Positions 54,731 through 63,006 of a stretch of 64,000 nt of DNA are shown in pieces. The DNA comes from Bradyrhizobium nanningense (GTDB lineage: Bacteria > Pseudomonadota > Alphaproteobacteria > Rhizobiales > Xanthobacteraceae). Below the pieces are notes generated by a model that did not search any database, had not been told where the DNA came from, and was given only the letters and a program-made list of their open reading frames with translations. How positions within the stretch are numbered: the first letter of the stretch is position 1; the number at the start of each line of letters is the position of its first letter. Position numbers and translations under genes: made by a program. Location of the stretch: assembly GCF_004114535.1 (NCBI RefSeq), contig NZ_LBJC01000007.1, positions 186,001 to 250,000 on the forward strand, in the 5' to 3' direction.

Positions 54731-56560
54731 ATGCTTCCGCGTGGCGTTTGCCTGACGGCGGTTTTAGTTGGTGTCTCGGTGCTGGCGACGAGCGTCAGCG
54801 CGCTCGCCCAAGGACCCGGCCAGGGACATGGAAGGGGCGGGCCACCCGGCCCAGCCGCAGCGCCGGCACCTCGGCCAGCAGCACCACCGGCCATGGCACG
54901 TCCGGCTGCGCCGCCCGCCATGGCCCGTCCGGCCGCGCCGGCATTCCATCCCCCGGCCATGCCGCAGCGGCCGGCTATGGCGCCACATCCTGCGCCGCAC
55001 ATCGCCTCACCGCCACCGCGCCCGACCCCACATTTCGCTGCGCCGCCGCCGCGGGCAGCTCCGCACGTGGCGGCGCCGCGACCTGAATTCCATCGGGCGC
55101 CGGCAGCACCGCAACGTCCGGCCATGGCACCCCGGCCGACGCCGCACATCGCCGCCCCCTCCCGGCCCAGCGGACCGCCGGCCGCGAGCGAGCGGATGTC
55201 GCGGCGGGATCAGATCGAACAGCGCGCGCAACTGCGCCAGCAGATGGTGCAGCAGCGGCAGCGCGAGATGCTGTCGCGCCAGACCACGGAGCGCCAGACC
55301 CGCATCGATCGCCTGCAGCAGCGCGTGCAGCAACTCCAGTCGCAGAAACCGGAAGGTGCTCGGGCGTTGCGCGAGCAGCAACGGACCCTCCAGACGCAGA
55401 ACCGCTTGCTCGAGCGTGAGCGGCGCGCCCAGCAAAGCGACCTGGCGCGCCAGCAGCGGCTTGGACTGCAAGCTCCGGCCGGTCGGGCGCCGGCGATTGC
55501 GGCCGCTGCCCAGGTCGACCAACGCGGGCGGTTTGCCGAGCGCTTCCGCGAGCAGGCCCCTGCGCAAGCCCAGGCGGCGCTCACCACCCGCCAGAGCGGC
55601 TGGGCCCCCCGGCAGGCCTGGCGACATCGCCATCCCGCGGTGTTCGTGGCCTGGCTTGGGCCCGTGTTCTGGCCTTATGCCTATTCCGACATCTTCGACT
55701 ACACGTTCTGGTCCTATGCCTACGAGCCCGGCTATTGGGCGTACGCGTATGACGACTTCGTCGACACCGTGTTCTGGGGGAATGACAGCCCCTATTCCGC
55801 CTATGCCAGCATCAATCCGTATGACTATCCGCAAGGCGGCGGCTCCCGCGCCCGCCAACGCTCCAGCGTGAGCGCGCGAACGCTACAGCAATTGTGCGGC
55901 ACGCCGGACAAGGGTGTGACCGCCTGGCCGCTGGCCGACATCGCGCGGGCTGTACGGCCGACACCGGAGCAACGCGCACTGCTCGACGAGCTGAAGGCCG
56001 CAGCGGCCAACGCAGCCGGTGTGTTCAAGGACTCCTGCGCGGAGACTTATGCACTGACTCCACCTGGCCGCCTGCGCGCGATGATCAACCGCATCAGCGC
56101 GACGCTGGAAGCCGTCAAGATCGTGCGACCGGCACTGGAGAATTTCTACAACTCGCTCAGCGACGAGCAGCAGGCCAGCTTCAACGCGCTCGGCCCCAAT
56201 GTCGGCGAGCGCTCGCCGCAGCAGCAAGCCACCGCCGAGGGCTGTGGCGATCCGAAATCCGGCCTGACCCAGCTGCCGATCCAGAGGATTGAGGCTGTGC
56301 TCCACCCTGCCGGCAAGCAGAAGGAGGCGCTCGACCGCCTGAGTGAAGCGACCGCCAAGGGCGTTGAAGGCCTGCAGGCGGCTTGCCCGAACGATGTACC
56401 GCTGACGCCGGTTGGACGGCTGGAGGCGATGCAGCACCGGCTCGAGGCGATGCAGACCGCCGCCAAGCTGGTAGAGCCTGCCCTGGACGAGTTCTATGCC
56501 ACGCTGAGCAGCGAGCAGAAGGCGCGCTTCAACACGCTGCAACAGGTCGCAGGGCCGTGA
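54731..56560 (+). CDS. Exported protein with two Spy/CpxP-like LTXXQ repeats
   Basis: The 609-residue product has a signal peptide (cleavage near ALAQ), a proline/alanine/methionine-rich stretch (about 25-160) with repeats of PAAPPAMARPAAP type, a Gln/Arg coiled coil (about 170-260), an aromatic stretch rich in YAY and W (about 310-355), and two homologous C-terminal repeats of about 100 residues. Each repeat has CG.P..G, LTP.GRL.AM and ends with an LS.EQ.A.FN motif as in Spy/CpxP periplasmic chaperones. ATG 54731 has GGGAG 8 bases before. Probably envelope stress or metal handling; the exact role is unknown. Confidence 0.82.
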   Translation: MLPRGVCLTAVLVGVSVLATSVSALAQGPGQGHGRGGPPGPAAAPAPRPAAPPAMARPAAPPAMARPAAPAFHPPAMPQRPAMAPHPAPHIASPPPRPTPHFAAPPPRAAPHVAAPRPEFHRAPAAPQRPAMAPRPTPHIAAPSRPSGPPAASERMSRRDQIEQRAQLRQQMVQQRQREMLSRQTTERQTRIDRLQQRVQQLQSQKPEGARALREQQRTLQTQNRLLERERRAQQSDLARQQRLGLQAPAGRAPAIAAAAQVDQRGRFAERFREQAPAQAQAALTTRQSGWAPRQAWRHRHPAVFVAWLGPVFWPYAYSDIFDYTFWSYAYEPGYWAYAYDDFVDTVFWGNDSPYSAYASINPYDYPQGGGSRARQRSSVSARTLQQLCGTPDKGVTAWPLADIARAVRPTPEQRALLDELKAAAANAAGVFKDSCAETYALTPPGRLRAMINRISATLEAVKIVRPALENFYNSLSDEQQASFNALGPNVGERSPQQQATAEGCGDPKSGLTQLPIQRIEAVLHPAGKQKEALDRLSEATAKGVEGLQAACPNDVPLTPVGRLEAMQHRLEAMQTAAKLVEPALDEFYATLSSEQKARFNTLQQVAGP

Positions 56561-56706
56561 GGACTGCGTCGCGTTCTCTCGTTGCGATTTGCGCAGCGAC
56601 ATAATCGTGCTGTTTCAAAGCTGGACGAGACCACGCGTGTCCCTGCCGCGCACTCTCTAAAAGAGTGCAGCAGGATGTAACGCAAACGACCGCCTCTATT
56701 CTGACC

Positions 56707-56907
56707 TCACGGGGAAATCGTCTTCGCCTCAGCATCATTCGTGTTAGTGATCGCGTTGCATTGTTGGAAGTGAGACGACAACGCAAGCTCGGCCAGATGA
56801 TCCCAGTATTCTGCCTCCGCGAGCAGCTTCCACTTGTTCATGCTGTTGTACGCGGCCTGTTGGCGGCACAGTGAGCTCATCGCACGCAACCGTCGCACTT
56901 TATCCAC
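56707..56907 (-). CDS. Small conserved-looking protein of 66 residues
   Basis: GTG 56907 has a perfect GGGAGG six bases upstream. The product starts MDKVRRLRAMSSLCRQQAAY and has an amphipathic helical centre (KWKLLAEAEYWDHLAELAL). Short proteins with RAMSSLCRQQAA..WLAEAE..HLAE patterns are common in Bradyrhizobium; their function is unknown. The frame runs upstream to 57066 but without a ribosome site. The gaps on each side (56561-56706 and 56908-57062) show no other gene. Confidence 0.6.
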   Translation of the reverse strand: MDKVRRLRAMSSLCRQQAAYNSMNKWKLLAEAEYWDHLAELALSSHFQQCNAITNTNDAEAKTISP

Positions 56908-57062
56908 TGCCAACCTCCCTTCGCGCTTGCTCGTTTGCAAGGGCATTTGTGTTGGCACAGCTTCGCAGATCGAATTGACGAGTGATAGCCCGGTGTTTGA
57001 CGGTGAATCGATGACAGCGCAATCGTCTGACTTTTCATCGACTGGTCCGACGCGCGCGTGAA

Positions 57063-57926
57063 TCAAATCACCGTCTTATGTCGCGTAATGCAGGTGCGAA
57101 GCACCTCGTCGATCGGCTTGCCCCACCAGTCGTTGGAGAAGATCTCGATCTCCGAATAGCCGGCAAAACCCTGCGCCTCGACCGCTTCACGCACCGATTT
57201 GATGTCGATGACGCCGTCGCCCATCATGCCGCGGTCGTTGAGCATGTCCTTGGTCGGCACCAACCAGTCGCAGACGTGGAAGGCGAGCAAGCGATCCTTG
57301 CCGGCACGTGCGATCTGGCCCATCAGATCCGGATCCCACCAGATGTGATAGACGTCGAGCGCGACGCCGAGCATGCCGCTGCAGCCGGGGTCGAGCCGGT
57401 CACAGATGTCGAGCGCCTGTTTTGTCGTGTTCACGCAGGCGCGATCGGCCGCATAGGCCGGATGCAAGGGCTCGATCGCCAGCGGCAGCTTTGCCTGTTT
57501 GGCGTAGTCGAGCATCTCGGCCAGCGCCTCCTCGACCTGCCCGCGTGCTGCGACGAGATCCTTCGAGGCCTCGCTGCCCGGCCGCGAATATTGCGGCAGG
57601 CCGCCAACGACGAGCACGATGCAGGGCGCGCCCAGCGCCTTGGCTTCGTCGACGCAGCGGCGGTTGTCGTCGCGCACCTCGCCCCGGCGCGAAGCGTCCG
57701 AGGTGAACATGCCGCCGCGGCAATAGCCTGAGAGATCGAGCCCTGCATCGCGCACCGCACGCGCGGCGCGGTCGAGACCGACCGCGGCGACCTGATCGCG
57801 CCAGGGATCGATGGCGCGGATGCCGTGCTTCGCGCAGGCATCGATGATCGCGACGAGATCACCCTGCTTGCGAACGGTCGCCGTGTTCAGCGACAGCCAG
57901 CGGTGGTCGGACGAGAAATCGCGCAT
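57063..57926 (-). CDS. Sugar phosphate isomerase/epimerase (AP endonuclease 2 TIM barrel)
   Basis: The 287-residue product is a xylose-isomerase-like TIM barrel with metal-ligand regions LAIEPLHPAYA, GVALDVYHIWWD and FHVCDWLVP and a final YSEIEIF. This family isomerises or epimerises sugars, sugar acids and inositol intermediates with a divalent metal. Its ATG shares one base with the stop of DUF993 (TGATG), so the two are coupled. It is the last gene of the cluster in the window. Confidence 0.88.
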   Translation of the reverse strand: MRDFSSDHRWLSLNTATVRKQGDLVAIIDACAKHGIRAIDPWRDQVAAVGLDRAARAVRDAGLDLSGYCRGGMFTSDASRRGEVRDDNRRCVDEAKALGAPCIVLVVGGLPQYSRPGSEASKDLVAARGQVEEALAEMLDYAKQAKLPLAIEPLHPAYAADRACVNTTKQALDICDRLDPGCSGMLGVALDVYHIWWDPDLMGQIARAGKDRLLAFHVCDWLVPTKDMLNDRGMMGDGVIDIKSVREAVEAQGFAGYSEIEIFSNDWWGKPIDEVLRTCITRHKTVI

Positions 57927-59116
57927 CAGGATTCGATACCGTGGGTGGCGAGCACGGTCTTCATCCGCTGCGTCGCGAGTTCAGGGTTGGCGAGCAGGCC
58001 GGCCTTGTCGGCGAGACGGAACAGCTCGGCCAGATGCAGCGTGGAGCGCGTGCTCTCCTGTCCTCCGACCATGGTGAAATGGTCCTGGTGGCCGTTGAGA
58101 TAGGCCATGAAAACCACGCCGGTCTTGTAGAACCGCGTCGGCGCCTTGAAGATGTGACGCGACAGCGGCACGGTCGGGCCGAGCACGTCGTGGAAGCCGG
58201 CTTCGTCGCCGGCTGCGAGCCGCGACAGCGCGTAGGAGGCGGCCGGAGCGATCGCGTCGAAAATGCCGAGCAGCGCATGCGAAAAGCTCTCGCTGTCGCC
58301 GGCGATCAGCTCCGCGTAGTTGAAGTCGTCGCCGGTGTACATCTTGATACGCTTGTCCAGGCGCCTGCGCATGTCGATCTCGCGCTGCTTGTCGAGCAGC
58401 GAGACTTTCACGCCGTCGACCTTGGCGGCGTTGCCGTTGATGATGGCGACCGCAATGTCCATCGCCTTATTGAGATCCTTGGTGCCCCAATAGCCGGTCA
58501 GGGCCGGATCGAACATGTCGCCGAGCCAGTGGATGATCACGGGTTTGCGGACCTGCGAGAGCACACGATCGTAGATCTTGGCATAATCGTCGGCATTGCG
58601 GCCGAGTTTCGCCAGCGCACGCGACGCCATCAGGATGATGCGACCGCCGACCTTCTCGACCGCCGAGATCTGCTCCTCATAGGCGCGGATCACGTCGTCG
58701 AGGCTCTTGGCATCGTCGACAGCGAGATGGTCAGTACCTGCGCCCGAGAACACCAGCGCGTTGCGGTGCTTGGCGGCCCCGACCGAGCGCGTGATCAGCT
58801 CCAGCGAGGTCGGCCAATCCAGCCCCATGCCGCGTTGCGCGGTGTCCATGGCTTCGGCAACGCCGAGACCGAGGTCCCAGACGTGTTCGCGGAAGGCGAT
58901 GGTCTTGTCCCAGTCGACGGCCACCGAAAGCCAGGGATCGTTGTCGGCAAAGGGATCGGCGACCGTATGCACCGCCGAGAAGGCGATGCGATTCAGCGGC
59001 CCCTCGAGCTTTGTGGGGAACGTGCGCGAAGCCGCGAGCCGATAGGTCTCGATCGAGCGATCGGCCTTGGGCAGCTTGAGCGACAATGACGACATCGGCT
59101 GGACGGGCTTGTTCAT
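57926..59116 (-). CDS. DUF993 dihydrodipicolinate synthase-like protein
   Basis: The 396-residue product matches DUF993, a TIM-barrel family distantly related to dihydrodipicolinate synthase and KDG aldolase. Visible landmarks are FSGAGTDHL, KPVIIHWLGDMFDPALTGYWG and VDGVKVSLLDKQREI, in which the lysine of GVKVSLLD is a candidate Schiff-base residue. The reaction is unknown; an aldol cleavage of a sugar-derived keto acid is the natural guess. ATG 59116 has GAGAGG upstream; the longer frame lies in a palindromic repeat. Confidence 0.83.
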   Translation of the reverse strand: MNKPVQPMSSLSLKLPKADRSIETYRLAASRTFPTKLEGPLNRIAFSAVHTVADPFADNDPWLSVAVDWDKTIAFREHVWDLGLGVAEAMDTAQRGMGLDWPTSLELITRSVGAAKHRNALVFSGAGTDHLAVDDAKSLDDVIRAYEEQISAVEKVGGRIILMASRALAKLGRNADDYAKIYDRVLSQVRKPVIIHWLGDMFDPALTGYWGTKDLNKAMDIAVAIINGNAAKVDGVKVSLLDKQREIDMRRRLDKRIKMYTGDDFNYAELIAGDSESFSHALLGIFDAIAPAASYALSRLAAGDEAGFHDVLGPTVPLSRHIFKAPTRFYKTGVVFMAYLNGHQDHFTMVGGQESTRSTLHLAELFRLADKAGLLANPELATQRMKTVLATHGIES

Positions 59117-59134
59117 GATTTCGGACCTCTCCCC

Positions 59135-59218
59135 GTCATTGCGAGGAGCGGAGCGACGAAGCAATCCAGACTGTTGCCGCAGAGGCATTCTGGATTGCTT
59201 CGCTGCGCTCGCAATGAC
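59135..59218. repeat. Palindromic repeat, CATTGCGAG family, copy 4
   Basis: It begins GTCATTGCGAGGAGCGGAGCGACGAAGC and ends with the same TGGATTGCTTCGCTGCGCTC..GCAATGAC arm as copies 1 and 2. It lies between DUF993 and the Gfo/Idh gene. Confidence 0.9.
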
Positions 59219-59252
59219 GGCTTGGTAGACATCGGGGCTTATCCAATCAACC

Positions 59253-60404
59253 TCAGACCTTGATCGGGGCGACGTCGATCCAGCGCCGCTCCTTCCAGCT
59301 CTTCAGCGCGCATTCGGCGAGCTGCACGCCCTTGGCGCCTTCGAGCAGGGTGAACTTGTAGGGCGCATCCTCGTAGACGTGGCGGATGAACATCTCCCAC
59401 TGCTCCTTGAAGCCGTTGTCGTAGGTGACGTTGTCGGGCAGCTTCTGCCAGTCGCCGTAGAAATCGTGCAGCCGCTTCTCGTCGGGATTCCACACCGGCC
59501 GCGGCGTTGCCTGCCGCGACTGGATCATGCAGTCGGTAAGGCCCGCGACCGCCGAGCCGAGTGTGCCGTCGACCTGGAAAGTGACGAGGTCGTCCCGATA
59601 GACGCGCGTCACCCAGGACATGTTGATGTGGGCGATGACCCCGCCCTCGAGCTGGAAGGTCGCGTAGGCGGAATCGTCCGCGGTCGCCTTGTACTTCTTG
59701 CCCTGCTCGTCAAAGCGCTCGGGAATGTCGGTGTTGCCGATGCAGACCACGCTCTTGACATTGCCGAAGAGATTGTCGAGCACGTAGCGCCAGTGGCAGA
59801 CCATGTCGAGGATAATGCCGCCGCCGTCCTCGTCACGGTAGTTCCAGGACGGCCGCTGCGCCTCCTGCCAGCCGCCTTCGAACACCCAATAGCCGAACTC
59901 GCCGCGCACCGAGAGGATGCGGCCGAAGAAACCGGAATCGCGCAGGAAGGCGATCTTCTTCAGGCCGGGCAGGAACAGCTTGTCCTGCACTGTGCCGTGC
60001 TTGACGCCCTTGGCGTTGGCAAGCTTCACGACCTCGACAGCCTCCTCGAAATTCGTCGCGATCGGCTTCTCGCAATAGACGTGCTTGCCGGCATTGATGG
60101 CCTGGGTCAGAAGTCCCGGCCGGGCTTGCGTGGTCGCGGCGTCGAAGAACATGGTGTCGTTCTTGTCGGCGAGCGCCGCGTCGAGATCGGTAGTCCAGCG
60201 CGTGACGTTGAAGCGCTTGGCGAGCGCCTCGACCTTCTCGGCGCTGCGGCCGACCAGGATCGGATCGGGCATGACGCGGTCGCCGTTCTTGAGCCGGACG
60301 CCGCCCTGATCGCGGATCGCGACGATCGAGCGGATCAGATGCTGGTTGAGCCCCATGCGGCCGGTGACGCCGTTCATGATGAGGCCGAGGCGTTGGGTGG
60401 TCAT
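59253..60404 (-). CDS. Gfo/Idh/MocA-family oxidoreductase
   Basis: The 383-residue NAD(P)-dependent dehydrogenase has an N-terminal Rossmann fold (IMNGVTGRMG), the EKPIATN motif at 112-118 with the catalytic-site lysine, and the C-terminal substrate domain with the histidine in DMVCHWRYVLD. The family oxidises sugars, inositols and sugar derivatives. It overlaps the upstream enolase-superfamily gene by four bases. The substrate is not known; the neighbours suggest a sugar or sugar acid. Confidence 0.9.
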   Translation of the reverse strand: MTTQRLGLIMNGVTGRMGLNQHLIRSIVAIRDQGGVRLKNGDRVMPDPILVGRSAEKVEALAKRFNVTRWTTDLDAALADKNDTMFFDAATTQARPGLLTQAINAGKHVYCEKPIATNFEEAVEVVKLANAKGVKHGTVQDKLFLPGLKKIAFLRDSGFFGRILSVRGEFGYWVFEGGWQEAQRPSWNYRDEDGGGIILDMVCHWRYVLDNLFGNVKSVVCIGNTDIPERFDEQGKKYKATADDSAYATFQLEGGVIAHINMSWVTRVYRDDLVTFQVDGTLGSAVAGLTDCMIQSRQATPRPVWNPDEKRLHDFYGDWQKLPDNVTYDNGFKEQWEMFIRHVYEDAPYKFTLLEGAKGVQLAECALKSWKERRWIDVAPIKV

Positions 60405-61798
60405 GCCAATTGCTCCTGAAGTGATCTTGGCTGTTCGAGCGGGCGGAGCGCCGACCAGTCCGGATGGACCGACGTCGCAAAGCCCGTTGTGTGAAGCGAT
60501 CCCGTCAGGAGATCGCCGTCGTGAATGGAAAGCCGGATGCCCTGCCCGGCATCGGCATAGAGATCGGGATGCGCGGCGGCGAAGGCTTGCGCTTCAGCGG
60601 CGGGCGTCTCGCCAAAACCGTCGACGTAGTGGTGGCCGTTGCGCTCGGCATGGGTGACGCCGATGAACGCGCCGAGCGCGAGGTCCTGTTGCACGGCGAG
60701 GCCTGCCTGGCAGGTGAGGTCCTCGCCGGTGACGAAGAACCGCGCACCACCGGCAGTCCATTTCGCCGCACGCGTCGCATTGACAATGGACTTGTAGAGT
60801 CCCTTGCAGGACTTCGAGGAAATGCCGCAATAGCCGAGCGCGCGCACAGCCGGAAAGGCATCGTAGGAATCGTCGGCCTCGTCGATGATGAAGCCGTGGG
60901 CGGCCAGGGCGCCGAGCGGCGATTGTCTGGTGACGTCGCGCGGCATCGGCTGTTCGACATAAAGCAAGCGCGTGGCGATCGGGCGCAGCGCGGCGTCGTG
61001 ATCGAGCCGATCCATCAATGCCCGCAACGCGGCCAGATCCGCATACTGCTCATTGGCGTCGAGCGTCACCTTGGTATCGCGTCCCAGCGTGTCGAGCTCC
61101 TTGCCAATGCGCGCGAGTCGCGCAGCATCGGCTGCGGGATCGCCCGACAGTTTCAGCTTGAAATAGTTTGCCCCGGCGTTCTCGTGAGCATCCGCAACAC
61201 CGCCCTCGCCTTCGACGATGTCGTCGAGGCCCACCGTATGCCTGATCGCAACGCACGGCAGCGGCTTGCGCCCGGCGAGAAAGGTCGTGAGATCAGCGTC
61301 CTTCAGGTCAGACGAAAGCCGCGCATCGATACCGGCAATGTTCGCGGCCATCCCGTCGAAGAAGCTGGTCTCGACGGCGCGCAACAATGCATCGAGGACG
61401 GCCTTGTCGATCTCCGCCGGGCCATAAGCCGCCGCGAGCGCGGGGATATTTTTCTTCGCGCAGGTCGCGATCTGGGCACCGATGCACGAGGCGTGCAGAT
61501 CGAAGGCGGTCTGGTATCCGGTTCGCGCCAGATAGAGCCCGCGCGCAATCGCGAGCGACCGTCGCAGCCCATCCACCGTCTGCGCCGGCGACAGTTCCGG
61601 CCGCTTGTCGAACCATTTCGGCACCAGCAGCTCGGCACCGGCACCGACCGCGCTCCCCCTGCCCTCGACTTCGATCTCGGCGCGCACGAACAGCTGCGGC
61701 GTCGCGTTGATGGTCACCGCGCCAAAGCGGAACGGCCGCGCGAACTGCACGGGGCGTTCGAAGAACGCGATGTCTCGCAGCTTCAGGCGGGGGGACAT
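60401..61798 (-). CDS. Enolase-superfamily protein, mandelate racemase/dehydratase-like
   Basis: The 465-residue product has the enolase-superfamily active site: KLK at 214-216, metal ligands Asp247 (TLDANEQY), Glu282 (VEQPMPRD) and Asp306 (IIDEADD), and a lysine region GISSKSCKG at 325-333. It is longer than standard mandelate racemase-like enzymes (about 370-400) because of an extended N-terminal part. Such proteins dehydrate or epimerise sugar acids. It is the first gene of the catabolic run after a palindromic repeat, coupled to the oxidoreductase by ATGA overlap. Confidence 0.83.
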   Translation of the reverse strand: MSPRLKLRDIAFFERPVQFARPFRFGAVTINATPQLFVRAEIEVEGRGSAVGAGAELLVPKWFDKRPELSPAQTVDGLRRSLAIARGLYLARTGYQTAFDLHASCIGAQIATCAKKNIPALAAAYGPAEIDKAVLDALLRAVETSFFDGMAANIAGIDARLSSDLKDADLTTFLAGRKPLPCVAIRHTVGLDDIVEGEGGVADAHENAGANYFKLKLSGDPAADAARLARIGKELDTLGRDTKVTLDANEQYADLAALRALMDRLDHDAALRPIATRLLYVEQPMPRDVTRQSPLGALAAHGFIIDEADDSYDAFPAVRALGYCGISSKSCKGLYKSIVNATRAAKWTAGGARFFVTGEDLTCQAGLAVQQDLALGAFIGVTHAERNGHHYVDGFGETPAAEAQAFAAAHPDLYADAGQGIRLSIHDGDLLTGSLHTTGFATSVHPDWSALRPLEQPRSLQEQLA

Positions 61799-61855
61799 GA
61801 TCTCACAACAAAACGAGGTGAACTTAGTGCGAGCGGTATGGCCGCGGGCGATGCG

Positions 61856-61973
61856 CCTCTCCCGCTTGCGGGAGAGGTCGACGCGCGCAGCGCGACGGGT
61901 GAGGGCTTTCTCCTCTGGGGGACTCTTGCTAGCGGAGACACCCTCTCCCTCCCCCGCAGGCGGGGGAGGGAGC
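61856..61973. repeat. Palindromic repeat, CTCTCCCGC family, second copy
   Basis: CCTCTCCCGCTTGCGGGAGAGG at the left and CCCTCCCCCGCAGGCGGGGGAGGG at the right frame GTGAGGGCTTTCTCCTCTGGGG. It is the 386-503 element in reverse orientation. It occupies most of the 214-base gap between the ABC ATPase and the enolase-superfamily gene. Confidence 0.85.
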
Positions 61974-62012
61974 GCACCGTGCCTGTGGCGGCGTCAGAGA
62001 ACATCATCGCCT

Positions 62013-62855
62013 CTAATCCAATGCACCTTTTGAGAAGAAATGCTTGCGGACGCGCTGCACGAGTTCCGTGAACACCGGATCAGCCATCACGTCGAGCGAA
62101 CGCGGGCGCGGCAGGGGCACGTCGTAGATCGCGGCGACCGCGCCGGGGCGCTCGGTCATGACCAGCACGCGGTCGGCGAGGAACACGGCCTCCGGAATCG
62201 AATGCGTGATCAGCAGCACCGTCTTCCTGGTCTCGCGCTGGATCCGCATCAATTCGACATTCATGCGTTCGCGCGTCAGCGCATCGAGCGCGCCGAACGG
62301 CTCGTCCATCAGCATGATCTTGGGATCGTGCACCAGGGCGCGGCAGATCGAGGCGCGCTGCTGCATGCCGCCGGAAAGCTGCCACGGCAGCTTTTTCTCG
62401 AAGCCGTCGAGCCCGACCAGCTTCAGCAGCGACTTGGCGCGATCGAAATATTGCTGCCGCGGCAGGCGCTTCATGTCGATCGGCAGCATCACATTGCCGA
62501 GGATGTTGCGCCATGGCAGCAGCAGTGCGTTCTGGAACACGATGCCGACATTGCCGTGCGGCGTCGTCACCTTCTCGCCCTCGACCAGGATCTCGCCCGA
62601 TGTCGGCGGCAGCAATCCCGAGATCAGCTTGAGCAACGTAGACTTGCCGCAACCGCTTGGGCCGACCACGACGAAGAACTCGCCGTCATTGATGTGGAAA
62701 TCGAGCGGCCGCAGCGACGGCACATCGCCGTCGCGCGTCCGGTAGGTCTTGGACACGCCGGACAGTTGGATGCCGGATGCTTCGCCGGCCCGGTCGCTCA
62801 CCAATCTCAGATGCGCGGCCGGTTGAATATCGATTGGCTTGGTCGCTGGGTTCAT
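62013..62855 (-). CDS. ABC transporter ATPase, nitrate/taurine/aliphatic-sulfonate (SsuB) type
   Basis: The 280-residue ATPase has Walker A GPSGCGKS, Q-loop VFQNALLLPWR, signature LSGGMQQR, Walker B LMDEPFGALD and switch ITHS, the pattern of the TauB/SsuB/NrtD group. ATG 62855 has GGAGAG upstream; the longer frame enters a palindromic repeat. It pairs with the binding protein at 63007, but no permease gene lies between them, so the permease should be beyond the right edge or elsewhere. Confidence 0.92.
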   Translation of the reverse strand: MNPATKPIDIQPAAHLRLVSDRAGEASGIQLSGVSKTYRTRDGDVPSLRPLDFHINDGEFFVVVGPSGCGKSTLLKLISGLLPPTSGEILVEGEKVTTPHGNVGIVFQNALLLPWRNILGNVMLPIDMKRLPRQQYFDRAKSLLKLVGLDGFEKKLPWQLSGGMQQRASICRALVHDPKIMLMDEPFGALDALTRERMNVELMRIQRETRKTVLLITHSIPEAVFLADRVLVMTERPGAVAAIYDVPLPRPRSLDVMADPVFTELVQRVRKHFFSKGALD

Positions 62856-62878
62856 CACCGCTCTCTCCACCCGTTGTG

Positions 62879-62984
62879 CCTGCGAACGCAGGGACCCATA
62901 TGCCGTGCCCGCGCTACCGGGCACGCAGGTGGAGACCTTCCGGAATCATCAAGGCCGGTGGTTATGGGTCCCTGCGTTCGCAGG
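62879..62984. repeat. Palindromic repeat with perfect 22-bp arms
   Basis: CCTGCGAACGCAGGGACCCATA (62879-62900; 22 bases) is repeated exactly in reverse complement at 62963-62984. The loop holds a nested GTGCCCG/CGGGCAC hairpin (62905-62924). It lies between the ABC binding-protein and ATPase genes. The arm itself contains the small palindrome CCTGCG..CGCAGG. Confidence 0.9.
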
Positions 62985-63006
62985 GACGACAGCGGAGATT
63001 GATCGC

